Assembly (NCBI RefSeq): GCF_000485595.1 | Contig: NW_014577696.1 | Location: 110,991-174,990, forward strand | Direction: 5' to 3' | DNA: 64,000 nucleotides | Origin: Priapulus caudatus | Taxonomy: Eukaryota > Priapulida > Priapulimorpha > Priapulimorphida > Priapulidae | In this document: one piece after another, positions 11,307 through 58,141 of the stretch | How the letters are laid out: each line of letters opens with the position of its first letter | Numbering within the stretch: the stretch's first letter is position 1 | The notes under the pieces: generated by a model | The model's input: only the letters and a program-made list of their open reading frames with translations | What the model was told of the DNA's origin: nothing | Databases searched by the model: none | Made by a program: the position numbers and the translations under genes

Positions 11307-11678
11307 AATAGATCAGCAGATCGGATGAGACAGATCCATGAAGTCGCCGTTGCAAATGTTACCATTTTCGCAGCGTCTTTGCCACGCGTGTACTGCGCGT
11401 GTACTACGTTCATGGAGATGTTACGACGCTTGTCTCACGACCTTGGCGACCCCACCGCATTCTAGGTCAGATCGCCGAACCTTGGCGTTTGTTTTGAACA
11501 TGCTCAAAACAAACGCCGTGACTCGGCGATCATTGGCGACCATGGCGACCACACCACGATATCTGGCGTTTCCACCACACTTATACCACGCTTATGGCGA
11601 CCTTGACGCGCTCTGGGCCCATTTTCCGTCGCCGTAGCAGCGCAGTAAGGATGCCACCCCGGTCTGACGGGGGTGTAA

Positions 11679-12263
11679 GCTGCGTCAAAACAAACCCGGA
11701 CCTATATGTAACGCTACATAACGAGGTGTAAATGCAATCGGCGTTACACTATTTGCATGAAGATTTTATCCACTTTTCAAAACTCGGACCGATTCCTATT
11801 TCTAGTATTTTGTATATAATTAGTAGGCAACCAGTCAGGTTATAAACCAGGAGCCCGTTGTCAGGAACGTTATAATTTGATGGCACAAGGCTGCTGATTG
11901 GATGAGAATCGATCACACAATTAAAATTCATACACATTAATGTACATCACAGTAATTTATGTATATTATGATGGTTAACCGCACAACGACATGTAGACTA
12001 TAGGCCATCCTGTCCGTTATTTTAGTCTTGCGATCCCCTCCCCAGCAGAACATGAACATCTTTTGTAAATAAGGGGAAAGATATGAAACAACGATTTTCA
12101 TTTTTTATCCCACGTCTGAGGCCCTCGAGGTTTTTAGTAATTTTGTGGGAAAATTAGGAAAGTAGTAAAATGACGGAGAATTGTCCAATTAGGTCTCGCG
12201 TTGCAAAGCATGCGCTAAGAGCGAAGTAAATAATCCAATCGAAAGAGCCGTACTACGCTATGA
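11679..12263. other. no recognisable gene
   Basis: AT-rich unique sequence between the Harbinger derivative and the next open frame. Confidence 0.4.
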
Positions 12264-12731
12264 TTGTACATGCGTGTTGTTGCTAACGACTCCAACATGG
12301 CTGCGCCCACGAACCCCTTGAAAATACTGTGTTATTGTCACAACCCTGGTGTTTCTGAGAGTGAAATTACACCTTTCAAAGATTTAACTTGGACCACGTT
12401 TCTACGGACTCGTAGTGTTGCAATTTTGAATGATTTAGTGGGCAATCAAGCTCAAATTGCAAAAATTTTCATCCGTACTCATGCCATGGAGTCACTGCCG
12501 CTGGGCCGCATGCCGTGTAGCTTTAGTAGTAGTACTATAGCCCGCGTGCAGTTGCCGCAGGCCTACGGCAACTGCACGCGGGCTATAGTTACTAGAGCTA
12601 CATGCCGTGGTGCCGGTGCCCTTGCCACGAGATGCTGGATTTCACCGCAAATGTTACCAGTATTTTACAGATTCCACAAAGCAACAGCGGGGATTAGCTG
12701 CAAAGCAGAAACTGGAGGCTGCATCTGTTAA
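12264..12731 (+). pseudogene. N-terminal fragment of a transposon-like invertebrate-expanded protein
   Basis: The frame from the internal ATG near 12,297 reads MAAPTNPLKILCYCHNPG and then ITPFKDLTWTTFLRTRSV with ...NDLVGNQAQIAKIFIRTHA. This 'PF..LTW..FL' start followed by an 'E/Q-IA' helix resembles the N-terminus of a very large uncharacterised family in marine invertebrates. The downstream part of the same family lies at 14,150-15,440 in the same orientation. After about 12,490 the frame enters a long palindrome and loses resemblance. I read it as the 5' part of one decayed copy, cut off by the repeat at 12,828-13,882. Family recognition is from memory. Confidence 0.45.
12535..12588. repeat. 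perfect inverted repeat, 23-bp arms and 8-nt loop
   Basis: The left arm starts CTATAGCCCGCGTGCAG and the right arm is its exact complement. The loop is CAGGCCTA. Imperfect outer arms (GTAGCT..TAGTA) extend the hairpin to about 12,517-12,603. Confidence 0.85.
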
Positions 12732-12827
12732 TGGCACATCCATATGATATTAAAACGCTACATATGTAACTCTAGGTGTATAACCCACTGACTTAAGTTA
12801 ACTGCGGCAGCCCAAACGCGTAGACTA

Positions 12828-13882
12828 AACAAGAGCCGCAGAGCGTCTGGGCTCATCTGAGGTCTGTTGCTACGGTTATAACATTTAAGTCGTGCGTAGT
12901 GACACCTTTGTTAGGCGCAGATATGCAGATACGCAGTTGCGTACACATCATTTCAGCAACCTTCTGCATTCTGCATACCTCCCAAATCCCATTGGTTGAT
13001 ACAAATCGCGTGCCTGAAACTCCTGTTTTATGGTGCATTGTGACTCTAACCCTATTAAAAAAAAAATTAATTGTTGTAAAAATTATTTGTTGTTATTAAA
13101 TTGTTGTAAATAAATCATGTAAATATTTGCGTTAATTAGAAAAAAATAGTTAAATGGATAAAGATAGAAAAATACAGAAAACAGGTAAATAATAAAAAAT
13201 CAGATGGGATTTGATCCAACGACCTTTGAGCCGTGGTGCCTGTGCTTTAGGCGTTCGGCTATCCAGGCTTATTGGGTTTCTAGATTATGGATGTGCCATG
13301 AATATGACAACACTGTGATGTCATTGAGGCAGTTCAGGAATCCATGTTTAACCCTCCTCTTGAGGGTCAAAAGGTTATCATACACTTACTCTTCGCACGT
13401 CAGTGGAAAGCACATTTCATGGTTCTTTCAATAAAGTGATAAAAATGGTAGGTCAGCGCTGAAGCAAAAAAGTTTTTCACTCTGTCCATTAGGCCATGTC
13501 CTCAGAAAATGTCTGATAGCTGACCTTTCCCCCACTGCCCTTTGACCTGGTGACCTCCAATTTCTTGCCCATCACACTATACATCGAATATTCAGAGCAT
13601 AGGTCGAGCCGTTAAAATTTGTGCCGCAATTCCGTATTTCCTCCTATACCTTAAGTTAAGGGGAAATATTCCCCCTCCGTTTACACATCTTGACCTTTGA
13701 CCCTTGACCCCCCAAATTTGTCATCCTGCGCCCTTTTCACGATTCCCCCCCCCCACGTCCCAAATATCGTGACCGTATGTCGAGTGGTTAAGATTTGTGC
13801 CAAACTGTTGACGGCCGGACGAACGCACAAACGATCATGCGATTCTACAAGCTGCATCTGACTACGTCAGATGAGCTAAAAA
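12828..13882 (-). repeat. full-length AGCTCATC-family repeat with internal tRNA-like segment
   Basis: On the minus strand it starts at the hairpin AGCTCATCTGACGTAGTCAG. It passes AAATCTTAACCACTCGACAT, several TGACC(T/C) blocks, a tRNA-like segment (13,203-13,280) and an AT-rich stretch with a GGGTTAG word. It ends in CAGACGCTCTGCGGCTCTTG. The same order is seen at 34,007-35,097 and, interrupted, at 22,170-22,773 plus 25,007-25,455. It separates the two halves of the decayed coding copy on either side. Confidence 0.8.
13203..13280 (-). repeat. tRNA-like segment (SINE-type pol III boxes)
   Basis: Reading minus, GCCTGGATAGCCGAACGCC resembles a tRNA D-arm and A box. The end, GTTGGATCAAATCCCATC, resembles the B box GGTTCRANYCC. 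A CCA-free 3' flank and divergence argue against a functional tRNA. Equivalent segments are at 25,016-25,092 and 34,637-34,706. Confidence 0.5.
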
Positions 13883-14089
13883 GTAAGAGTAAGACTAAAC
13901 TTAAGTTACGTACGTTATTATACAGTACACATTCTCTTAACATTTGTTATTATTAAAATATTATTATCTTTATCTCCCACCTTTATGTAAAAAATTACAA
14001 GCTTGATTTTCCCCTTGAGGCCACCATCCTATTAGTAGTCAAGCTCAGCTTATGATGACGGCCTCCTGTATTTTTCATTTTTTTATTTC

Positions 14090-15443
14090 CTTCGATCTAT
14101 GAGTTATTTATACATTTAGAATTAATTTATACATGTTCTCATATCATACCCAAAGTGTGCATTATCTGTCGTGGCACACAGTACACAACAGACCACAACC
14201 GGAAGAGACACCCAGAACGTTTGACTCGGTGTGAACTAGTGAACGGCGGTAAATTACTCAAGGCAGCCAAGCTCAAGCAAGACCACCATTTGTTGACCCA
14301 CATTGAAAACCAGTTGCCACAGATCATACACACGGTTCTTGACGAGACCACTACCACAGGGAGAAAAGGTAGAACTGTCTGCAAAGAGTTTTGACGCATT
14401 TTGTTCACAGGTAATAGATAGCAAGCTGATCAGGGACAAAGAGATCCTCCGCTTGACCAAATTAAAGAAGTTATTTGTCAAAACTGTGAGCGACATTGAG
14501 AACAAAGATGCAACAAGGTACAAGGCATGGAACTTGAAGCAGAGGCTTAAAAAAAATACCCTCAGGTGTGCTTTCTAAAGCCAAACAGGCAATATAAAAG
14601 TGAACTTGTGTATGTAGATAGCCTTGCTGCAGAAGATCTGGTTGAAGAAGCTGTCCAATTTGACACTGACACAGATGCAGAAACTGATACTACAGATAGC
14701 GAGTGCCAACCAAGGGAAGCTGGTGATGCGCTAAAAGGAAGGAAACGCAATAAAAAGGGAAAATCTTGCAATACCCAGCAACCAGTAAGCTTGAGAGATC
14801 TGTATACATCAGCATATGATTTACGATCTGCTATTGATGACATCCCATCAAACACACTGCCTTGGCCACCAAAATCTTCTCATACGACTGTAGATACTGC
14901 CAGAGAAATTATACCTTCAAAGCTCTTCAATTCCTTCACATGTATGGTTGGTAAATCTGATGACCCACAAGTAGATGATTATGTGGAAGTCAGTGATGAT
15001 TAGCGTCGCCGCATTCTCAGCATATTGCAAGATGTTGTGTACCTGGCTTCCAAGGGAAAAAGCCAATGCCAAAGCAGACATCCCTGGCTATGGCAGTCAG
15101 ACACTTGACTGGCTCTGCACAGCTGATAGGCTTACTCAATGGTTTGGGCCATAGTGCATCACACTCATATGTGTTGGAGCATGATACTGCATTGGCTCAG
15201 CAAGAAATGCTCAGAGGATGTAATACACTCCCGTCATGTCTACAACCTGGCATCTTCGCAACACTCGTATGGGATAATAATGACTTTGGGGAGGAGACTG
15301 TGTCGGGCAAGGGAACACGTAGGAACTGTGTCGGTGCGAGTGACTTACAAATGCAGATGAATTTTATTCAAAGAGGTTTCATTCAGATTATAGAGCATTT
15401 AACAAAAATAGTAGAGAGTATGGGGTTGGTAAGTCACCCTTAA
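14090..15443 (+). pseudogene. decayed copy of an invertebrate-expanded transposon-like family
   Basis: Consecutive frames give one recognisable protein in pieces: a Cys/His motif (CIICRG...HNRKRH...LTRC), then CHRSYTRFLTRP, then SFDAFCSQVID...LKKLFVKTV, then KPNRQYKSELVYVDS. A linker rich in Asp and Thr follows, then LPWPPKSSHTT and VVYLASKGK...TSLAMAVRHLTGSAQL, then WDNNDFGEETVSGKGT. The order matches a widespread uncharacterised family (my recollection, no search). Breaks: a frame change near 14,340, loss of one A in an A8 run near 14,553, an in-frame stop at 15,001, another shift near 15,060, and loss of similarity after the SGKGT motif. Some shifts could be sequencing errors, but the stop plus a missing C-terminus suggest a dead copy. 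Confidence 0.6.
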
Positions 15444-17310
15444 GGGATTTCATGACTTTCATCCCATTAACAAATCTTTAAAACCTAAATCCCTCCTACA
15501 AGTGAAAACATACTATTTTAATTGCAATTTACATTGAAAACAATAAGATACATAAGAAATTGTAAAAAAACTATTTTAATATGAAATATATAATACTGTT
15601 TACCCAAGTCATCTTCTTAGATACCTGTCTAATAAATATCCTTTACGTTAAAGCTGCTATTTGTTGCTTAAATCACATTAAGTGAAAAAAATGCATAAAA
15701 TTTGCATAAATTATATTTGAGCAAGAATTGTGGGTAAGTGTGCGTGTTGGGCATGTGGGATAAAGTTGGAATAGTGATTGGCATCATATTAGCTACACTT
15801 TAAACAATGTTTCATGTTCTGCCAAAGAGGGGACCACAAAAGTCAATATTTGAATGCATTTGTAGTGTACAGCCTATAGTCTAATGGTCATGAATTTATT
15901 CTGCACTGCAATGCATAAATTCTGCACAGTAACACAAGACGTGATCGTCATGACTCATCAAAATATTCAAAACAAGAAAACAAATGGCACTTGCAAATGT
16001 TTGTTTCTGTATATGATCTGTAGACATAAGTAGTTTTTTCTGATGTGTTTTTTATGAAAAACACACATTTTACTAATTAATATAAAATATAATATCACTA
16101 TAATTGCAATTCTTTGTGTGAATGCATAATTTTCATATTCTTAAAGTTACGAGAGGGTCTGCTCTCGGTGATGTTAAGAGGAAATTTGCGAGGATTTTTC
16201 ATTCTTGTAACTTCACGATGTTCCTGTCAACGATCTACGAGTCAAAGTTAATGTTAAGACTGATGTTAAGACTAATTCTGTTTCTGACAACAGGCCCCAG
16301 GTTGCAAGCATCAATTCTGATTGACATATTATTTTTACACAGGTGATGAAAATTAGGGATGAGGGTATTGATTAAATAATTGTAAAGTGCTTCCTGATCG
16401 CACTACATGAGTACCCGTAGCTATTTATGGAGCCACTGGCATGATAAACCAAGCACTCGTAGCTGGTACAGTAATATAACGTCAGTTCATGGCACTGGGT
16501 AGTGCCTAGTCACTAGGCTACTGAGTAGTAGAGTACTGGCTAGTGCCTAGCACTAGCAGTGCCAGTGGCTAGCTGTATTTGCTGAAGTGAAACAATAAAC
16601 GAGACGGAATTGGTTTCAGAAGTAATTCCTACTTCTTTACAGTTATAACGCATGTAATTTATAGCTAACTACTAGTGCCAAGCACTAATGTAATTGTTTC
16701 TCCTTTATTTTGTTCCCCTTTGGTTACAGTACCACTGAATCTGACTGAATCAGTGACTGACTAAGTACCCCGCATCGGACTAGTAGTACTAGTGGCTCGT
16801 AGGAGCGAGGTAAAAATTATAATTTCACATACTAGTTGCACCACACTTACAGAGTGAAGCGGTGACATCTTCAGTATAGTTGAAAACTCGAGTCTCCTAA
16901 ATAACCTCTGCAATATCGCAAGAGTGCAAATGTATTGCACTTCAGCATAGAAAACGATCGGAAATGAGATAAATGCACAAACTTCTGCGGCTTCCTGGAT
17001 TTTAGCTCGTGCGCAGTAAACCTGCGCAGTATCAAGTCTGTGGTGTAGTGAAATAAGTTGTAGCGTGGGATAATTTTGTGTTTCTTGGGATTTTCCTCGG
17101 AGCGCACAGCTTCTAGTTAGCAATTACTGTTAGTATAGTCCTAATTACGGTAAAAAAATATATAAACAAATATTACTACAATATATAAAATTAGTTTCGT
17201 TTAATAAAAATAGTTTTATATGCTGCACAGGGAAAATTCTAATGCATGCCTGTGAAACAATAGGATACAGTAATCTTTACGACACACAAAACAGGTCAGA
17301 TGATCAGAAC
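15444..17310. other. upstream region of the sorting nexin gene; no gene recognised
   Basis: AT-rich sequence. About 16,495-16,585 is a cluster of CTAGTGCC/CACTAG words. No TATA box is evident just before the start codon at 17,311, so the promoter was not located. A 120-codon minus-strand open frame (16,761-17,123) has no recognisable domain and was not called. Confidence 0.4.
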
Positions 17311-53004
<35,694 letters not shown>

Positions 53005-55321
53005 TCAGCTATCTATAATGTATGTGTAGCTGATGGTCACACTGAAGGATCAAGTAGATAGACTTATGACCAATATTCAGGGAAGTTCAGACTACACTGA
53101 CATGGCTGTGTCACTCGCTATGTATGTAGATGTAGCAATTTGTTTGATGTAATGTCGCAAGAAGTCTCCCCAATAGTTTCAGTTTGCTTTGCAGTGATCA
53201 TAGAAGTTGCGTTTGATGTGTTGAATTTCTAACTGCTAGTTTGTTATTGAAAATTTTATTAACTTGAGTAAAACTGAAACCGGTGGCATTTTAAATAGAT
53301 GTATTAATAGAATAAACTATATTTTCTCTCTGAATTGTGTAGTTATTAATATAGAGCGCTTGAAACTCACTGACGGGTTTTACATGTTCAAACACTAGTT
53401 AAAAGCAATTTATATATTGATGTACTTGCAGTCTTGAAATCATATGAAATGTATTAATTTCTTGTGAGGTTTATATGAACTTGGTATGCCATGAGTATTA
53501 CGTGAGTGAAAAATTGTTTTGAAACGAGTATAATAGATTCATTATAGAAATGGCCTGCCGTTTACCATATTATTGTGTTGTTGTCATTAGTTTATATTGA
53601 TTTAAAACTAACGTGCTCTCATTTATTGCCATGTGTAGTGTTAGCAGTAGAATCAGTAAGTTTTGCACTGAAATTAATAACGTTAATGAGTTTCAATAAT
53701 TTTGAAGCTGTACAGTTATATCTTGTGAGTTTACTTTAGTTGCTGCAGCAGTGCAAAGTCATAACTGTAAAATATTTGTATGATTTATATATGTTTAACA
53801 TAATAACGTTGCAACACTAAAACACGATTTATGCTACGTAAGAACAGTTACCTATTTCTGTGTCCCCAAAATTTCGACGTTATTTGTAGGTGTTGTAGTG
53901 ACAAGCTAACAAATATTAGAATTGGAGTTGCTGGATAGTAAAGCAAATATCTCTCCTTTCAGGTGATATGATTAGAATATTATAATTGACTTTCATTGAA
54001 CATGAAGGTACTCGGTGCATGTATTATCTGTTAAAACCTATATGGATACGGACTGTGAGTGTCAGAAACGGTGATTATATTGTTAATTTGTAGTGGAACT
54101 GACTAATTATGCATTACTAGAGTGACGTGATAACCTGTCGTAATAATCTGTCGAATGGGAGTTGTTGGTACATTTCTTGATAACAGAAGTGTGATATTTT
54201 TTAATTTGTGTGTTGCCTGTTTCAATATTATAACCAAATCTTCTTGATTTGTTGCATGTACATTTTTATGTTTATACATAGGTGTAGTTGTATAAATACA
54301 TGTGTTTTTGGTCGACACTTTCAATGCTATATGTAAGTGGGCAACTGACGTGTGTTACAAAGTTTGATGTAATTACGTTGAAAACGATTTTATATTTCAT
54401 CTAGATTTTTAACATATTTCTGCACACGGTCTCATTCTGTTAGGCAGTAGAGTTGAGCAGTGTGAGATTATGTTATTTCTTAAAGAGTATACTTTCTGAA
54501 AAAGTAAAGTTATACTAATACGATTATACTTTATAGTTACAACCGTGCGACTTCCTATACTATATTAAACTAGCATGGTATAATTTCTTATACAATGCAA
54601 TGAGCATGAACGTTAACCAAAACGCGACAGTACTATGAGAAGCACTCATATATTAGCGACAACTGACGTCTTGCGGTTTGCTGTGCGCCTTTATTTGCAA
54701 ATCTTTTCATTTCTAATATTTGCCCTTATGCATGCATATATGTGCTAATGAGAGTAAACATTCTGTACGTGTTGTGACGCAATTTGGTCAAAATTGCATA
54801 TCGTGTTTTGGAAAGTCATCTAGTAGACAGTTGAGCTTATAGTTATTTCAGTTTTTGTGTTATTTTATACAATATAGTGTTGTGTTGCATATATAACTAC
54901 AGGTAAAACTGTCGCAGTTCTCAAAGCCAGCTTCTTGTGGTCTTCATTCACTAACATGCATGTGTAACTAATTGTGACTGGAGAGTTATCCTTTGGCGTT
55001 TGTTTGCTTTGTTGGCTTCTCAGTACAAATACTGACACAAACGGCAACACTTGTCCAATGTGTTGAATATATAACACTACAGATCTAGCAGGCTAGAGTC
55101 TGATTTCTATGACGAATAAGTTATATGTGGTGATGGCATATATTCCTGTGTTGTTATCTATACAGAGCAAATGAGAATTTCGATCGTATTTAATATTTCT
55201 TTGTAATTTAAATAAATAATTAACTTTTTGTAATTAACTGAAATGTTCTACTGTATTAACACGCGTCGACGTTTGAAATGAGATGATAAAGCAGTGTGTT
55301 CTATGCACATATTACTGCTCA
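53005..55321 (+). other. 3' UTR and downstream sequence of the sorting nexin gene
   Basis: The first AATAAA lies at 53,311-53,316, about 310 bp after the stop, and is the likeliest polyadenylation signal. Another AATAAA word occurs near 55,210. The rest is AT-rich with no recognised gene or repeat. Confidence 0.55.
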
Positions 55322-55323
55322 TA

Positions 55324-55545
55324 GGGTCTATGTCCCCCAGGGTACTGCCGGAACGTACCCTGGTAACTATCTAGCTGATATGGTTAGGGTTAGGGAGTAG
55401 GCGTAGGCGACTCCTAGACTCGGTAGTGGAGTAGGCGAGGTACGGTCCGGCATATTAGATAGTAGTATTTAGTACCAGGGTACGTTCCGGTATACCGGAC
55501 CGTACCCAGGGTACGTTCCGGCAGTACCCTGGGGGACATAGACCC
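55324..55545. mobile_element. 222-bp TA-flanked MITE with about 40-bp near-perfect inverted ends
   Basis: The ends are GGGTCTATGTCCCCCAGGGT continuing ACTGCCGGAACGTACCCTGG, with the exact complement at the right end and TA on both sides. The inner GGAACGTACCCTGG word recurs near 55,484 (as CCAGGGTACGTTCC), giving nested repeats. It is non-coding. The ends begin GGGTC, as do those of the 807-bp element at 48,648. Confidence 0.9.
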
Positions 55546-55547
55546 TA

Positions 55548-56099
55548 TCAGCTATATTACTATAAATTGTGAACTGAATTCCATAGAAAGATTCTTACAT
55601 TCCTCATCGATACGCGTCGACATGCTTTACAATAGATCGTTAGAATATTATATATATAATACATATTTTAGAGTATTACGTAATCTAGTTGCACGCCGGA
55701 TTACAAAACAACCCCTTACAATGCCTATTATCTCATTTGACCATATTCTGCAGTATAGGGGAATTCGGGATGCCTCTGGCTATCCATAGATATCTGAGTA
55801 ATTTTTTCCGAGTTTGTACCAGATTGTGTTGCAGAGGATTTTAACGTCATTTACTAACGGATTCAAATTATTACTAATAATAGGCGAAATAAAGTAGATA
55901 AACATTAAGACTTTGGTAATAAATACAAGTCGTGTTTATTCAATATCACTGAAACGGTAAATTTCACTTCAGGTTTCACTTTAGCCGTAGCTTGGCGCTA
56001 CAATATACCCTTTTCTGTGCTAATATACACGGCGGATGGCGCTCGCGTCTCGTACATAATGGCAAACTCCACGACAGATGGCGCTCTGACTACGCTAAA
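55548..56099. other. no recognisable gene
   Basis: AT-rich sequence between two transposable elements. Confidence 0.4.
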
Positions 56100-56520
56100 T
56101 TATACCCCCGTCAGACCGGGGTGGCGTCCTTACTGCGCTGCTACGGCGACGGAAAATGGGCACAGAGCGCGCCAAGGTCGCCATAAGCGTGGTATAAGCG
56201 TGGTGGAAACGCCAGACATCGTGGTGTGGTCGCCATGGTCGCCAATGATCGCCGAGTCACGGCGTTTGTTTTGAGCATGTTCAAAACAAGCGCCAAGGTT
56301 CGGCGATCTGACCTGGAACGCGGTGAGAAAGCGGTGGGGTCGCGAAGGTCGTGAGACAAGCGTCGTAACATCTCCATGAACGTAGTACACGCGCAGTACA
56401 TGCGTGGCAAAGACGCTGCGAAAATGGTAACATTTGCAACGGCGACTTCATGGCGTCCTCACCACGACCCTGTCGTGTCTGCCACGACCCCACCACGCGT
56501 TCGGAGTCCTTATGTCGTTG

Positions 56521-56716
56521 TCATGGCGATGTTACGATGATTTCACCACTGTTGCGCGATTGCACCACGTCCTCATGGGGCTCCCAGTGCGCCTATGGCG
56601 TTCTTATGGGGTGCCCACTGCGTTTATGGAGTTCTTAATACGACCATGGCGTTGTTACCAAGGTTGTACTACGCTCCTATGGCGACCATGCTTTTCATGT
56701 GCGACCTGCTATAAAA
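56521..56716 (+). promoter_or_regulatory. subterminal motif array and TATA box of the transposase gene
   Basis: YYATGGNG copies start at 56521, 56573, 56593, 56604, 56624, 56644 and 56677 (intervals 52, 20, 11, 20, 20 and 33 bp). TATAAAA follows at 56,710-56,716 and the ATG at 56,786. The motif orientation relative to the gene is the same as on the ORF2 side of the derivative at 10,985. Function is inferred. Confidence 0.6.
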
Positions 56717-56785
56717 ACTGGTGTTTCAAAGTTCATGCATCAGTGTGTCTGTCGTCTTCATCGCGTGTATGTCGTGTTCATCATC

Positions 56786-58141
56786 ATGGCAGAAGATATC
56801 CAGAACTTGCTAATACTACAACAATTGCTTATTGTGCAGCAGCAGCTGCAGCAGCAGGCATACAATGAAGCTGCAGCTGTAAACATCATCAGACGGCGAA
56901 GAAGAAGGAGGGCAAGGCAAAGAAGATGCTGGGTTAGATCATTTCTAGGTGATGTCCGAAGTTCTCAGTTTGGGCACTTCAACCGCCTCATGCCTGAGTT
57001 GAGGCACGAAGATCCTGCATCTTTCCACAATTTCCTCAGAATTCCACCAGATATGTTTGATGAGCTGCTCACCAGACTTAATCCAAGAATCACCAAGCAG
57101 GATACCAATTACAGAAAGGCTATAGATCCAGGGCTGAAGCTTGCAGCCACTCTGCGCCATCTGGCATCTGGTGACACGTACGCCAGTGTGAAGTTTGACT
57201 TCAGAATCCCATCCAATACCTTGTCTCTCGTAGTGAAGGAAGTCTGCCAGGCTATAGTAGATGAGTACAAAAATGAAGTGATCAAGTTCCCAACCACTCC
57301 TGCAGAGTGGGCTGCAGTTGCTGAACAGTTCGAACGTCGATGGAATGTCCCTCATGGATGTGGTGCCTTTGATGGCAAACATGTTGCCATACGAAAGCCA
57401 GCCAACAGTGGAAGCCTATATCATAACCACCAAGGATTCTTTTTAATTGTTTTGATGGGCCTGGTAGATGCTGACTATAACTTTCTGTGGATAGACGTTG
57501 GAGGTGATGGCTACATGACAGATGCCATGATCTTTAATGAATCTGAGCTTAAGGAGTGCCTAGCTGACGGATCGATAGGTTTTCCACAACCATCACCCCT
57601 ACCGAATGATGACAGAAACATGCCGTACTTCATCCTTGCCGATGATGCCTTTGGGCTCCATACCAATCTGATGAAGCCCTACCCGCAACGCAACCTGACA
57701 AAGGAGCATAGGATATGCAACTACAGGATATCCAGAGGGAGGAGGATAATGGAGAATGGATTCGGGATACTGGCACAACGTTGGCAGGTTCTCCTAGGCA
57801 CCATGCAACAGGAGCCTGACACAGCAAGGCTCATTGTTGAGGCATGTGTCTGCCTTCACAACTTGATGCGCATGCGGTATCCTACCCTGCAGAATGCAGC
57901 TTTGGATTACGAGGATGGCTACCACGATATGGTCCCTGGAGCATGGAGGCAGCATGCCAATATGCATGATGTCGACCAAGCAAAAGGACCAAACAGAGAT
58001 AGCACTGCTGCCAAGAAACAGCGTGAATGCCTCAAGCTCTACTTCAACTCAGCAGCTGGATCAGTGCATTACAAGACCGAAGTCACCGAAGTCACCGAAG
58101 TCACCGAAGACACAGTTACATGGCAAGACCGAATGATATAG
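56786..58141 (+). CDS. PIF/Harbinger transposase (HARBI1-like DDE nuclease)
   Basis: Catalytic subunit that cuts and joins element ends. 451 codons without a break. I choose the ATG at 56,786 (MAEDIQNLL...) because the more upstream ATG at 56,699 precedes the TATA box. A Gln-rich coiled stretch and a basic run (RRRRRRRARQRR) fill residues 9-47, followed by a helical region (RIPPDMFDELLTRL). The DDE_4-type catalytic core follows: D196 in GAFDGKHVAI, D286 in LADDAFGL and E323 in RRIMENGFGILAQRW. The conserved LVEACVCLHNLM-type helix is at about 350-361. The C-terminus has a short EVT repeat (three 9-bp units). Length and residue spacing fit the family. It appears potentially functional. Confidence 0.95.
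   Translation: MAEDIQNLLILQQLLIVQQQLQQQAYNEAAAVNIIRRRRRRRARQRRCWVRSFLGDVRSSQFGHFNRLMPELRHEDPASFHNFLRIPPDMFDELLTRLNPRITKQDTNYRKAIDPGLKLAATLRHLASGDTYASVKFDFRIPSNTLSLVVKEVCQAIVDEYKNEVIKFPTTPAEWAAVAEQFERRWNVPHGCGAFDGKHVAIRKPANSGSLYHNHQGFFLIVLMGLVDADYNFLWIDVGGDGYMTDAMIFNESELKECLADGSIGFPQPSPLPNDDRNMPYFILADDAFGLHTNLMKPYPQRNLTKEHRICNYRISRGRRIMENGFGILAQRWQVLLGTMQQEPDTARLIVEACVCLHNLMRMRYPTLQNAALDYEDGYHDMVPGAWRQHANMHDVDQAKGPNRDSTAAKKQRECLKLYFNSAAGSVHYKTEVTEVTEVTEDTVTWQDRMI

Larger units (their letters stand above)
10823..11675 (-). mobile_element. non-autonomous PIF/Harbinger deletion derivative (853 bp)
   Basis: The termini are TATCCCCGTCAGACTGG on the left and CCGGTCTGACGGGGGTG on the right, each flanked by TAA (10,820-10,822 and 11,676-11,678), the 3-bp duplication typical of PIF/Harbinger. 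From 11,335 to 11,675 it is the reverse complement of 56,103-56,451, the transposase-side end of the long element. Its other end carries a TATA box and the start of a second ORF. It therefore behaves as the two ends of the long element joined at about 11,335, with the transposase and most of the second gene removed. Confidence 0.88.

Noticed and set aside
16761-17123. 120-codon minus-strand open frame upstream of the sorting nexin
   Set aside because: No recognisable domain or splice support, although a divergent gene cannot be excluded.
55378-55398. GGTTAGGGTTAGGG telomere-like word
   Set aside because: Two units inside a 222-bp MITE.
56699-56785. Upstream ATG of the transposase open frame as the start
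   Set aside because: It lies before the TATA box at 56,710, so it cannot be in the expected transcript.
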